Shown in pieces: positions 18,118-26,627 of a DNA stretch of 64,000 bases. The notes under the pieces are model-generated. The model made no database searches, was not told where the DNA came from, and saw only the letters and a list, made by a program, of their open reading frames with translations. Position 1 is the stretch's first letter; each line of letters starts with the position of its first letter. The DNA is from JACCXG01 sp963836735. Lineage in GTDB: Bacteria; Acidobacteriota; Vicinamibacteria; Vicinamibacterales; 2-12-FULL-66-21. The stretch spans positions 310,001 to 374,000 of the forward strand of contig CAWIKP010000025.1 of assembly GCA_963836735.1 (NCBI GenBank), given 5' to 3'. The translations under genes and the position numbers were made by a program.

Positions 18118-18961
18118 TCAGTCGTTGCGTCCGCCGGTGAGGTCGTTGAGACGCCAGTCGAGCGTATGGAACGACATCTGGAAGGCGTTCTTCTCGACGA
18201 ACTCCTTCTCGATCCGGAACAGGTGCGGGGTGATGAACGCCAGCACGGCCCGTTCGATCGGCGACCGCTGCGCGTAAGGACCCTCAGCGCCTTTGTCGTA
18301 CGCCTTGACGAACTCCGCCTCGCGCCAGCTGATGATCGGCGTGACGGTCACGCGGCCGGTGAGCTCGTCGATCTTCAGCATCGTCTGCTCGGAGACGAAT
18401 TCCGACTGCACTCTCCCGAGCTGCTCCTCCAGCCTGGGGCCCCGCGTAGGCCTCGCTGCGCAGCCGTCCGCTGCCGACCGCGCCGCGCCCGAGCGCCAGG
18501 TACACGCGCGGATCCGCGAATTCCGGCAGAACGGTCTTCTCGATCTCGTCGAGTGTCAACGACCGTCCGGCGAGACGATGCTTCGCCTGCTCGAACGCCC
18601 CGGGAATCTGCCGGATGCTGTTCTGCGGATATTGGCTGGATTTCCCGTGGATCGGATAGTTGTTGATGACCGTCTGCAGGACGATCGCGTTGTAGCCATT
18701 CAGCCAGAACGCCACCTTCTCGTCGCGCGACCAGCCCTGGTAAGTGGCAGCGGGCACGTTCAGCGACGCGACGTAGCGATCCAGCCGGGCGCGTTCGCCG
18801 CGCAGCGCCCGATAGTAGACCAGGCCATCGCGGACGTGGAGATCGATGATCTGATCGTAGGGCCGATGAAAGGGCGGAACCGTCTCGGCCGTCTGGGACC
18901 GCAGCACGGCTCCGGCGCAAAGCGCCACGAGCAGAAGTGCGAGGCATGCTGTCCGGGGCAT
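18118..18961 (-). CDS. Exported DUF547 protein (one frameshift near 18440)
   Basis: The start is placed at ATG 18961, giving a signal peptide (MPRTACLALLLVALCAGAVLRS). The body carries the DUF547 hallmarks: FHRPYDQIIDLHVRDGLVYYRAL, LDRYVASLNV, WSRDEKVAFWLNGYNAIVLQTVI (the NxYNA motif), SIRQIPGAFEQAKHRLAGRSLTLDEIE and PRVYLALGRGAVGSGRLRSEAY. After a GGGGCCCC homopolymer at about 18440 the frame shifts and resumes LEEQLGRVQSEFVSEQTM, with ISWREAEFV at the end. The family's function is not established; it is a periplasmic or secreted domain with a papain/transglutaminase-like conserved core reported for some members. It is upstream of, and probably in operon with, the SDR gene. Confidence 0.85.
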
Positions 18962-18981
18962 AGGGGTAATCGTATATCGTT

Positions 18982-19124
18982 CGCTGGGCTGCTGGGCCGC
19001 TCGGGCCGCTGGCGGGCTGCGGGACGGGCTACTCAGAGGACAGGACAACCAGCTCTTCAGACCTACATCGGAATCGATTCTGGAGATCGGAGCGGCCCAG
19101 CGGCCTAGCGGACCAGCGGCTCGA
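18982..19124. repeat. Inverted word-repeat pair (GGGCYGCT-type)
   Basis: CGCTGGGCTGCTGGGCCGCT at about 18982 and AGCGGCCCAGCGGCCTAGCGG at about 19090 form inverted arms, each made of tandem copies of a short 8-9 nt word, separated by about 75 nt. It fills the gap between the YjbQ-like gene and the DUF547 gene start. No coding capacity was recognised. Confidence 0.55.
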
Positions 19125-19133
19125 GGACGGTCT

Positions 19134-20265
19134 TCACACGAACCTCGTCAGTGTCACGTCCAGGGTGCGGACTCGCTTCGCGCCGCGGTGCCACTGGACC
19201 AGGATCGGGCTCTGGTAGGTGCCTTCGACGATGGTGCCGGTGCCGGGCGACTGGCGATCGGAGACGAGCAGGCTGATGGATCGCTTCATCCGGAAGAAAC
19301 GCGCGGCCGGCATGGCGATGGCCTGCGACAGCACGGTCTCGACCATCGATTCCCGCAATCCCATCGCGTCGAGCAGCCGGTTGAAAACCCGGACCAGATC
19401 GTACTTGGCGTAGTCGAGCGTCTTCGCCGGGATGGCGCGAGGGTTCCCCAGGATGTGCCCGGCCTTCTCAGCCATGAAGCGGAGCGGATCGCGCAGCACC
19501 TCCGAGAGATCGTGCCGCATCAGGAGGGTTTCGTACTCGTTCACGGTGAGTCCGGCGTGCCGCTCTCCGGGCGCAAGCGTGATGCGCAGCCGCCCTTTGG
19601 TGACGCCGTACTGCTTCACGAGCTCGGTGCACTGCTCGTAGATGGCGAACTTGGGATTCTTGAGGTTGACCGAGTCCACCGCGTGGCCCGAGACGGGCAC
19701 GCTCAGGCGCGTCTGCGCCACGGGTTCCTCGATGTGTGTAGCCCAGAACCGATGTCACCCGGCGCCGGGGCGTCCCCTTGTGCACGCCATCGAGATCGAT
19801 GAACGACACCGGCGCGCCAGGCTTGTTCTGGTAGGTCACGCAGGTCCGCAGGGCCCCGGCCATGAACGCCAGATGCGAATCCGCGTTCTGGGGCTCGATC
19901 GGCTTCTGAGCCTCGGAGAGCTCGGTGCGCCGGTCCAGCTTGTCGTGCTCGTATCCGGCGCCTTCCGGGAACATCGTCCGGAACACCTCGATATAGGGCA
20001 TCACACCCTCCCGGCTCTGGTTGAGCCGGCTGGCGACGCCGGGATCGAGATACCCCGCCGTAGTGTGGAAGGAACAGCAAAGCGCGCGCGGATAGGCGTC
20101 CAGCACATTGCCGAACCGCACCGACAACGCGTTCCGCACGTCGATGACGTCGACGCGGGCCCGAGGCGTGAGCTCGAGCGTCAGCTCGAGAGGACCAGGC
20201 ATTACGTGCGTAAAATCATGACCCTGCAGCGATTCCTGCGATTGGGCCGCCTTCAAGAATAACAT
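19134..20265 (-). CDS. YjbQ/UPF0047-like protein with extra C-terminal domain (one frameshift near 19738)
   Basis: ATG 20265 is the first possible start; ATG 20202 (MPGPLELTLELTPRARVDV) fits the family N-terminus better. The N-terminal 170 residues resemble YjbQ (UPF0047): VDVIDVRNALSV, ALCCSFHTTAGYLD (conserved HTTAG), EHDKLDRRTELSE and ENADSHLAF-like QNADSHLAFMAGALRTCV. YjbQ proteins have a reported secondary thiamin-phosphate synthase activity. After an extra base near 19738 a further 190 residues continue (QTRLSVPVSGHAVDSVNLKN, FAIYEQCTELVKQYGVTKGRLRITLAPG, MKRSISLLVSDRQSPGTGT), which I do not recognise. YjbQ is normally about 135-140 aa, so this is a two-domain architecture more than twice that length. 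Function is uncertain. Confidence 0.65.
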
Positions 20266-20282
20266 GCCGGGGTGACCGGTGA

Positions 20283-20375
20283 CCCCAGGACGGTCGCCAG
20301 TAGCCAGTTACCAGTTACCAGTGCCGGTTCCCAGCTCGGGCCGGATTCCTGGAGACTGGAGTGGAACTGGCCACT
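20283..20375. repeat. Inverted word-repeat pair (CCAGTTA-type)
   Basis: AGTAGCCAGTTACCAGTTACC (tandem CCAGTTA words) is mirrored by GACTGGAGTGGAACTGG about 35 nt later. It sits between the 3' end of the CBS gene and the start of the YjbQ-like gene. It may act as a terminator for the CBS transcript. Confidence 0.5.
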
Positions 20376-20380
20376 TCGAA

Positions 20381-21757
20381 CTAACACAGCACCCGAATCA
20401 CATCCGACCGCGTGATGATGAATGTTTTCTCGGTCTTGAAGTCGCGGACCAACACCGCGGGATTGGCCGACGTGATCATCGTCGACAGCAATTCCAGGGG
20501 CGTCGAAATGTCGACGAACGGGAACGCCGGCAGCATGATCGTTTCGACCGGGCGGCTCTTGATCTCGGGATCGCGCACGAGCTCGCCATAGAGATGCGCC
20601 TCGTTCAGCGACCCGACCAGGCGCTTGTCGCTGGTGATCGAGATCTGGGAGAAGTCGTGCTGCGACATCAGCCGCACGGCGGCTTCGACGCTCTCGCCCG
20701 CTTCGAGCGCCAGCAGCTCTCCCGAAACACCTGAGGCCACGAGATCGCGGGCGGTGAGGCCGGTCTTCTCGAAGAACCCCTTCTCGCGCATCCAGTCGTC
20801 GTTGAACATCTTCCCCAGATAGCGCGAGCCGTGGTCGTGAAAAATCACGACGATCACGTCGCCCGGGACGAAGCGATCCTTCAGCTGCAGCAGGCCGGCC
20901 ATCGCGGAGCCGGCCGAGTTGCCGGCGAAGATCCCTTCTTCACGTGCGATGCGGCGCGTCATGAGCGCCGCGTCCTTGTCGGTGACCTTCTCGAATTGAT
21001 CGATGACATCGAAGTCGACGTTCTTCGGCAGGAAGTCCTCGCCAATCCCTTCGGTGATGTAGGGGTAGATTTCGTTCTTGTCGAAGACTCCGGTCTCTTT
21101 GTACTTCTTGAACACCGATCCGTAGGTGTCGATGCCCCACACCTTGATCTTCGGGTTGCGTTCCTTGAGATAGCGGCCGACGCCGCTGATCGTCCCGCCG
21201 GTGCCGACGCCCACCACCAGGTGCGTGACCCGCCCCCCGGTCTGTTCCCAGATCTCCGGGCCGGTCTCCTCGTAGTGCGCGGCGGTGTTCGACAGGTTGT
21301 CGTACTGATTGGCTTTCCAGGCATTCGGAATCTCGCGCTCCAGGCGCGAGGAGACCGAGTAGTACGAGCGTGGATCTTCAGGATCGACGTTGGTCGGACA
21401 GACGATCACTTCCGCTCCGAACGCCTTGAGCGCATCGATCTTCTCTTTGGACTGCTTGTCAGTCGTCGTAAAGATGCAGCGATAGCCCTTCACCACCGCG
21501 GCAATCGCCAGCCCCATCCCGGTGTTGCCGGACGTGCCTTCGATGATCGTGCCGCCGGGCTTCAGCAACCCCGCCCGCTCGGCGTCTTCGATCATCCGCA
21601 CCGCCATCCGATCCTTGATGGAGTTGCCGGGATTGAACGTCTCGATCTTCGCCAGCACGTCCGCGTCGATCACACCGCGGGTGATGCGGTTGATGCGGAC
21701 CATCGGCGTGTTGCCGATGACGTCGAGGATCGTGTCGGCGATCGGGGGAAGCGGCAT
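20381..21757 (-). CDS. Cystathionine beta-synthase (458 aa)
   Basis: The start is placed at ATG 21757 (MPLPPIADTILDVIGNTPMVR), 2 bp after the EamA stop; the longer frame only reads antisense of that gene. The N-terminal fold-type II PLP domain shows NPGNSIKDR with Schiff-base Lys48, EGTSGNTGMG (substrate-binding loop), VGVGTGGTISGVGRYLKE (phosphate loop) and GNSAGSAMAGLLQL. Residues about 330-458 form a pair of CBS domains (VRLMSQHDFSQISIT, LVGSLNEAHLYGELV, AFPFVDISTPLELLS). This arrangement is that of pyridoxal-dependent cystathionine beta-synthase, condensing homocysteine with serine, rather than plain cysteine synthase, which lacks CBS domains. The CBS pair probably senses an adenosyl ligand. 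No cystathionine gamma-lyase is adjacent. Confidence 0.92.
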   Translation of the reverse strand: MPLPPIADTILDVIGNTPMVRINRITRGVIDADVLAKIETFNPGNSIKDRMAVRMIEDAERAGLLKPGGTIIEGTSGNTGMGLAIAAVVKGYRCIFTTTDKQSKEKIDALKAFGAEVIVCPTNVDPEDPRSYYSVSSRLEREIPNAWKANQYDNLSNTAAHYEETGPEIWEQTGGRVTHLVVGVGTGGTISGVGRYLKERNPKIKVWGIDTYGSVFKKYKETGVFDKNEIYPYITEGIGEDFLPKNVDFDVIDQFEKVTDKDAALMTRRIAREEGIFAGNSAGSAMAGLLQLKDRFVPGDVIVVIFHDHGSRYLGKMFNDDWMREKGFFEKTGLTARDLVASGVSGELLALEAGESVEAAVRLMSQHDFSQISITSDKRLVGSLNEAHLYGELVRDPEIKSRPVETIMLPAFPFVDISTPLELLSTMITSANPAVLVRDFKTEKTFIITRSDVIRVLC

Positions 21758-21759
21758 AC

Positions 21760-22677
21760 TCACGATGTTACGTGATTCGGGCGCCGGGCCAGTCTCCCCT
21801 TCGGCGCCTTCACCAGATCGAGCACGACCGCGACCGCCAGCAGGATGCACAGGCCTCCGAGCGTGGTCCGGATGGTCACCGTCTCGGCGAGAAACACCGC
21901 GCCGAGGAGAACGGCAATCAGTGGTTCGATCAGTCCCATGCTCAAGAGCCTGGTCGCTCCAATCCGTTTCAGGAGCCAGTAATTGAGCCACCCCCCGGCC
22001 AGCGAACCCAGCAGCGCGAGATACAGGCCCGAAAGAAGCGCGGTCCGGCTCCAGTGGAACCCCGAGGGATTGCCTTCGACGATTCGGCTATAGACCGCCA
22101 GCGGCACCGCGCCCGCCAGCAGCTGACCCATGAGGATCACGCTCGGATCGAGACTGGCGCCGCGACGCTTCATCACGACATAGGCCAGCGCCACACAGAC
22201 TGCCGCGGCGGTCACCGCGATGCTTCCGAGGACCGGACGGCCGCCGGCGGCCATCTGATCCCAGAAGATGACGCCCACACCGGCCACACCGAGCATCAGC
22301 GCGAGCCCTTTCCACGCCGTCATCCGCTCGTCGTGCAACAGCACGTGAGCGAAAACGAAGCCGAAAACCGGCGTCATCGCCTGCAGCACGGCGGTCAGCC
22401 CCGACGAGATGTATTGGATTCCCCAGTTCAGGAGCCCGTAATTGACGCCGAGCAGGATGAACCCCGTGCTCAGGATGACGGTCCACTCCGACCGTCCCCG
22501 CGGCAATGGCGTACGCCGCAGCACGATCAGGGGGACGAGCACGGCGAGCGCGATGGCCATGCGATACACCGCGAACGCGGCTGGCGGCACGTCACGGACG
22601 CCCAGCTTGATGAACAGCCAGACCGTGCTCCAGATCGCGCAGGTCAGTATCCAGACGAAAAGCGTGTATGGCGTCAA
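21760..22677 (-). CDS. EamA/DMT-family transporter (305 aa)
   Basis: Ten hydrophobic helices in two EamA halves make up almost the whole protein (FVWILTCAIWSTVWLFIKLGVRD, PPAAFAVYRMAIALAVLVPLI, VILSTGFILLGVNYGLLNWG, then VLGSIAVTAAAVCVALAYVVM and VTIRTTLGGLCILLAVAVV). The signature motif LQAMTPVFGFVFAHVLLHDERM is typical of the RhaT/EamA group, which exports small metabolites or amino acids. The start is TTG at 22677; no ATG or GTG fits. It lies directly upstream of the cystathionine beta-synthase gene (2 bp), so efflux or uptake of a sulfur amino acid is a reasonable but unproven guess. Confidence 0.9.
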   Translation of the reverse strand: MTPYTLFVWILTCAIWSTVWLFIKLGVRDVPPAAFAVYRMAIALAVLVPLIVLRRTPLPRGRSEWTVILSTGFILLGVNYGLLNWGIQYISSGLTAVLQAMTPVFGFVFAHVLLHDERMTAWKGLALMLGVAGVGVIFWDQMAAGGRPVLGSIAVTAAAVCVALAYVVMKRRGASLDPSVILMGQLLAGAVPLAVYSRIVEGNPSGFHWSRTALLSGLYLALLGSLAGGWLNYWLLKRIGATRLLSMGLIEPLIAVLLGAVFLAETVTIRTTLGGLCILLAVAVVLDLVKAPKGRLARRPNHVTS

Positions 22678-22701
22678 CAGCCTGAATTGTAGTGCCGAGG
22701 C

Positions 22702-23343
22702 TCAGCGCACTGCGGATTGCGGGAGAACCGTCCACGTCAGCGAAATGCGCCACGGTACGCCGGGTGCAGGGGTCTGATCCAGGGGCGTCACCGTTCTTCC
22801 GTCCTCCGAGATCCTGAACCCGTCGGCGGCGATGAACCGGCCCTCGGTCAGCACGATCCGGTAAGCCGGGAGGTCCTCGACCAACGCAAGCACGGGGCCT
22901 TCGTCAACGGTGGCGCCGTCGAACGCCCAGTCGACGGTCAATGTGACCCGGTCGCCCGCCACGACCTGTTTGGCAGTGCCCGCGATCCCCAGCTGGCGGA
23001 GAAACGACGCCGCGAGCGTGTCAGCCCGCTCGAACCGAGCCGACGTGAGCGCCTCGAAGGGCCGTTCCGTGCGTGTGAGCCGGGTCGCTGCGTCGCGACC
23101 TCCCAGCGTTTCCAGCGCCACGAGCGGCGCGTGGGTGCGTTGTTCGACGGCGCGAACGAACTCGGATTCCTCCTGTATCCGTCTCGCCCGATCCTGATCG
23201 TCGGAGTGTACGTCCCGGTCATGCACTGACCATGTCAGGGCGCCAGAAGGCGACAGGTAAAGCACATGGGTCACTTCGGTCTTCAGGCACGCGCTGCCGG
23301 CCACGGCAGCGGCCAGCAGGAACGTCAGGGCAGCACGTCGCAT
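22702..23343 (-). CDS. Small exported, possibly lipid-anchored, protein of unknown function (213 aa)
   Basis: ATG 23343 follows GAGGAGA at good spacing, which settles the start over longer frames running through the upstream repeat region. MRRAALTFLLAAAVAGSACLKTEV looks like a signal peptide ending in a lipoprotein-like Cys (the lipobox G-S-A-C is imperfect). The mature part has alternating strands and helices (THVLYLSPSGALTWSVHDRDVHSDD, TLAASFLRQLGI, RVTLTVDWAFDGATVDEGP) and no motif that I recognise. It is 24 bp upstream of the EamA gene and may share its transcript. Confidence 0.75.
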   Translation of the reverse strand: MRRAALTFLLAAAVAGSACLKTEVTHVLYLSPSGALTWSVHDRDVHSDDQDRARRIQEESEFVRAVEQRTHAPLVALETLGGRDAATRLTRTERPFEALTSARFERADTLAASFLRQLGIAGTAKQVVAGDRVTLTVDWAFDGATVDEGPVLALVEDLPAYRIVLTEGRFIAADGFRISEDGRTVTPLDQTPAPGVPWRISLTWTVLPQSAVR

Positions 23344-23572
23344 CGGGATCTCCTCTGCCCATGAAGACGGCATCGGTCCCGGGAACCGAACGGCACGCAG
23401 GAAAACCCGTGTGTCTTGTGCCATCAGGCGGAAGTTCACCGCCGGCCCCAGCCTTCCGCCTGGGCGGAAGCCACGCAACACCGGACTGTGGCTTCCGGCT
23501 TGCCGGAGATCAGCCGCTTCCGCCTGAAGGCGGAAGCCACCAGAGGATCTATTAGTGGTAACGTGTCCGCCG
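23344..23572. repeat. Intergenic cluster of three REP-like palindromes
   Basis: Between divergent genes lie AGGCGGAAGTTCACCGCC, CAGCCTTCCGCCTGGGCGGAAGCCAC (about 23451-23476), GTGGCTTCCGGCTTGCCGGA (about 23487) and CCGCTTCCGCCTGAAGGCGGAAGCCACC (about 23514-23541). The units alternate orientation and end in GCCAC or GTGGC. They leave under 40 bp for promoters on either side, so the repeats are in or next to both promoters. Confidence 0.75.
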
Positions 23573-24157
23573 ATGGCGCCGCCCACGGGAGGTCCCACCG
23601 ACCATCTGGTGCGCGAGGCGATCGCCGGGCGGCCGGACGCCCTGGACGCCCTCTACACGCGCGCCGCGCCGCGGGTGCTGGCCTACGTGCGGGTCCGGAT
23701 GGGCCGGTCGCTCCGCTCTCGACTGGACTCGCGCGACATCCTCCAGGCCACGCTCCTCAAATCCTTCCAGCGCTTCGGCGAATTTCAGGGATCCGGCGCC
23801 CCCGCTCTGATGGCCTGGCTGGCTCGGATCGCCGAACGCGAGATCCTGGATCGCGCCGACTACCATCAACGCGCCCGACGCAGCAGCCTGCGTGAGACGC
23901 CAATCGAGGGCCAGGACGGGCTCGAAGCGCGGGTCACCTCGGTCCTGTCGCGGATGATCCGCGACGAACGCGCCGAGAAGCTCGCGGCCGCGATGGAGGG
24001 TCTGAGCGACGCCCACCGTGAGATCATCCTGCTCCGGAAGTTTCAGGAACTGCCGTTCAAGGAGATCGCCGCACGCCTCGAGAAATCGGAAGACGCCTGC
24101 CGGATGCTGCTTGCCCGCGCGCTGACCTCACTCACGTTACGGCTGGCCGGTGAATGA
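23573..24157 (+). CDS. ECF-type RNA polymerase sigma factor (194 aa)
   Basis: ATG 23573 is preferred over GTG 23555. Region 2 is visible as ALDALYTRAAPRVLAYVRVRMG and LDSRDILQATLLKSFQRFGEFQG (the DIxQxT/F segment), followed by MAWLARIAEREILDRADYHQRARR. Region 4 is LSDAHREIILLRKFQELPFKEIAARLEKSEDACRMLLARAL, a helix-turn-helix for -35 recognition. The DSRDILQATLLKSF form resembles the sigma factors common in Planctomycetota and Acidobacteriota that precede Ser/Thr kinase genes, exactly as here: the stop overlaps the GTG of the kinase. No anti-sigma factor with a zinc motif is seen; the kinase presumably controls its activity. Confidence 0.9.
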   Translation: MAPPTGGPTDHLVREAIAGRPDALDALYTRAAPRVLAYVRVRMGRSLRSRLDSRDILQATLLKSFQRFGEFQGSGAPALMAWLARIAEREILDRADYHQRARRSSLRETPIEGQDGLEARVTSVLSRMIRDERAEKLAAAMEGLSDAHREIILLRKFQELPFKEIAARLEKSEDACRMLLARALTSLTLRLAGE

Positions 24158-26476
24158 CGACGTGACCGCGTCCACGGACCTGCAGGTGCTGCTCGAGCGC
24201 TACATCGAGGAGCACGTGCTGCACGGCAAAGTCCTTGACGCGGCATCTTGTGTGCCGGGCGGGCCGAACTGATCGCAGCCGCTGCAGTCCCTGATCGCCG
24301 AATACAGTGAGCTCACCCGAACGCTCGACGGAGAGCCGTCCGGCGCTGTCTACACGCCTGCCGGCGCAGCCACGCTGCCGGCCTTCGACGGCTTCCAGAC
24401 TATCGAGCGCGTCGGTGCCGGCGGCATGGGCGAGGTCTTCAAGCTCCGCGACCTGCGCCTCGACCGCATCGTGGCCGGGAAGGTCGTCCGCCCGGACGCC
24501 GCCGTGCCGGTGAGCGTCGGCGGGCTTCCTCAGCGAAGCCAGATCGCTCGCGCTCTTCTCCGATCACCGCATCGTCCGCCTTCTCGAGTTCCGCCCGAAT
24601 ACCAGCCCTCCCGTGCTGATCATGGAGTACGTCGAGGGATTCGAACTCGGCCGGATCGGCCCGTCTCTCGAGTTCCGGCAGCGGGCACGTGTCGCTGCTC
24701 GAGGTCTGCAGGCGATTGGGCATGCTCACGGGCTCGGGCTGCAGCATCGCGACCTCAAGCCGTCGAACATCATGGTGGACGCTCAGCTGTCTCCGCGGAT
24801 CCTCGACTTCGGCCTGAGCGGCGGCGATCCCCGCGCCGGTCACCTCAAAGGCACGCTGCAGTACGTCGCGCCGGAACAGCTCGAGCCATCCCAACCGATC
24901 GACGAGCGCACAGACATCTACGCGCTCGGCGTCATCCTTTACGAGCTCCTGTGCGGCCGACCGCCGTACACCGGAACGTCCGACGAGATCGTTACCGGCA
25001 TCCAGCGCGGTCAGCCGAGCCTGCCGATCGAACTGGCCATCGACGTCCCCGAAGCCGTCTGCAGGCCATCGCGCTGAAGGCGATGGAGCGCGAGCCGTCG
25101 AGACGCTACCCAGCGCACGGGACATGGCCGCCGACTCGAACGCTATCTCGACGGGCGTGCCGGTGCTGGCGCGGCCATCGGTCTACACCACCACGCTCGG
25201 CGGACCGCGCTGGCGCGCACCTGCAACAAATCTGCGGAATGGCTGCGTCTGCGGCTGATTCACCCGCACGAGGCGGGCGTCCTGCGCGCCGCATACCGGG
25301 CGCTCGATGCGCGCGAAGACGACTGGATCGTCGAGAGCCGCGCCCTGACCTATCCGCAGATCGCGCTGTACCTGGGAGCGTTCCTGCTGATTGCCGGCAG
25401 CCTGTTCTATTTCGCGGCCGAGCGGTGGTACGGCGCCGTGCGACGGCCTGACGCACCGCTGCTCGTCCTCGGCCTGCCGTTCGTCGGCCTGAATCTGGCC
25501 GCGCACCGGCTGCACCGCCGCGATCACAAGGCCGTGGCGGTCGCCTTCTACCTGGCCGCGGTGGCCTTGCTGCCGCTCCTGCTGGTGATCCTGTTCGACG
25601 AGACCGGCTTTCTCGTCGTCCGGCCGGAGACGCCAGGGCAGCTCTTTCTCGACGGCTCGATGTCGAACCGCCAGCTCCAGGTCACGACCGCCGTTGCGGC
25701 GCTCTGGTGCGGACGGCTGGCACTCGCGACGCGCACCGCCGCGCTCAGCACGGTGTTCACGGCGCTCGTAGGTCTCTTCGGCCATCGCGGTCCTCGGCGA
25801 CTTCGGCCTGCGCGCATGGATCGTGGCCGGCCGGTGGGACCTGCTGGCGCTGCACACGTTTCCACTCGTCGTGGTGTACGGAGCCGTGGGCGCTGGCGCC
25901 GAGCGGACCGGGCGCGGCGTGGCTGGCGCGCCCCCCGTATCAGGCCGCCGCGTCCGCCTTGTTCTCGTGCTCGAACTGCTGGCGCTGAACGGCCGGACCT
26001 TCCACTATCTGGGTTTCTCGCTGCAGGGGTTGCAGCTGCGGACGGTCAGCGATCCGTTGCTGCTCGATACGCTCGCCGCGATGACGTTGAATGGCCTCTG
26101 TTTCTATCTGATCGCCGACATGCTCGAGCGGCGCGGCACCGAGCTCCAGGCGCAGGCAGCCCGGCTGCTCTTCGTCATCGCGCCGTTCGCGCTGCTGCAG
26201 CCTCTCGGCTATCTGGTGAGGACGGCCGAGTACTCACCGCGCTGGGACTGGCTGTACCTGATCGCCGCGCTCGCGACCGCCATCATCAGTCAGCGGCGAC
26301 AACGACGCGCCTTTTACTATGCCGGGCTGATGAACACCGGCGCGGCGCTCTTTCTAATCGCCAGTCATCGTGACTGGTTCGACAAGCCGGCATGGGCGGT
26401 TACGGTGATTGCACTGGGCCTGGTCACGCTCGGCGCCGGATTCGCCCTCGACCGGCGGCGACGGCTGCACAGGTAG
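24150..26476 (+). pseudogene. Membrane Ser/Thr protein kinase, at least six frameshifts
   Basis: GTG 24150 overlaps the sigma-factor stop by several bases, but the frame ends after 40 codons at TGA 24270. Kinase pieces follow in changing frames: GFQTIERVGAGGMGEVFKLRDLRLDRIVAGKVV (P-loop and Lys), then VLIMEYVEGFELG, LQHRDLKPSNIM, ILDFGLSGG, GTLQYVAPEQLEP, TDIYALGVILYELLCG and LKAMEREPSRRYP. From about 25330 a membrane region runs with eight to ten hydrophobic helices (IALYLGAFLLIAGSLFYFAAERWYG, AVAFYLAAVALLPLLLVILFDE, WLYLIAALATAIIS, VTVIALGLVTLGAGFAL). Breaks are near 24270, 24285, 24520, 25058, 25112-25135 and 25780. The assembled protein would be about 770 aa: a cytosolic kinase with a polytopic C-terminal half. 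It is either a decaying gene or the worst-sequenced part of the window. Confidence 0.75.
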
Positions 26477-26479
26477 GGG

Positions 26480-26600
26480 CCACGTCTTTGTGCTTCCGCC
26501 TTTACCCTTGCTGGCTTCCGGCCCCTTGCGTGGCTTCCGGCTTTAGCCGGAAGGACAAGCAGCCTTCCGCCTGAAGGCGGAAGCCACCAATAAGCCAACT
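26480..26600. repeat. REP-like palindrome cluster
   Basis: At least two hairpins are clear: CTTCCGGCTTTAGCCGGAAG (about 26534-26553) and CTTCCGCCTGAAGGCGGAAGCC (about 26565-26586), with extra GGCTTCCGG half-units before them. The cluster lies between the end of the kinase gene and the start of the phosphodiesterase gene, which are co-oriented. Confidence 0.75.
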
Positions 26601-26627
26601 ATGCTCGCCTAATGTGAGAATGACTTC

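Noticed and set aside
24250..24275. UGA as a selenocysteine codon in the membrane kinase
   Set aside because: selB makes this worth considering, but the kinase homology continues in other frames after the TGA and several further breaks follow, so an indel explains it better.
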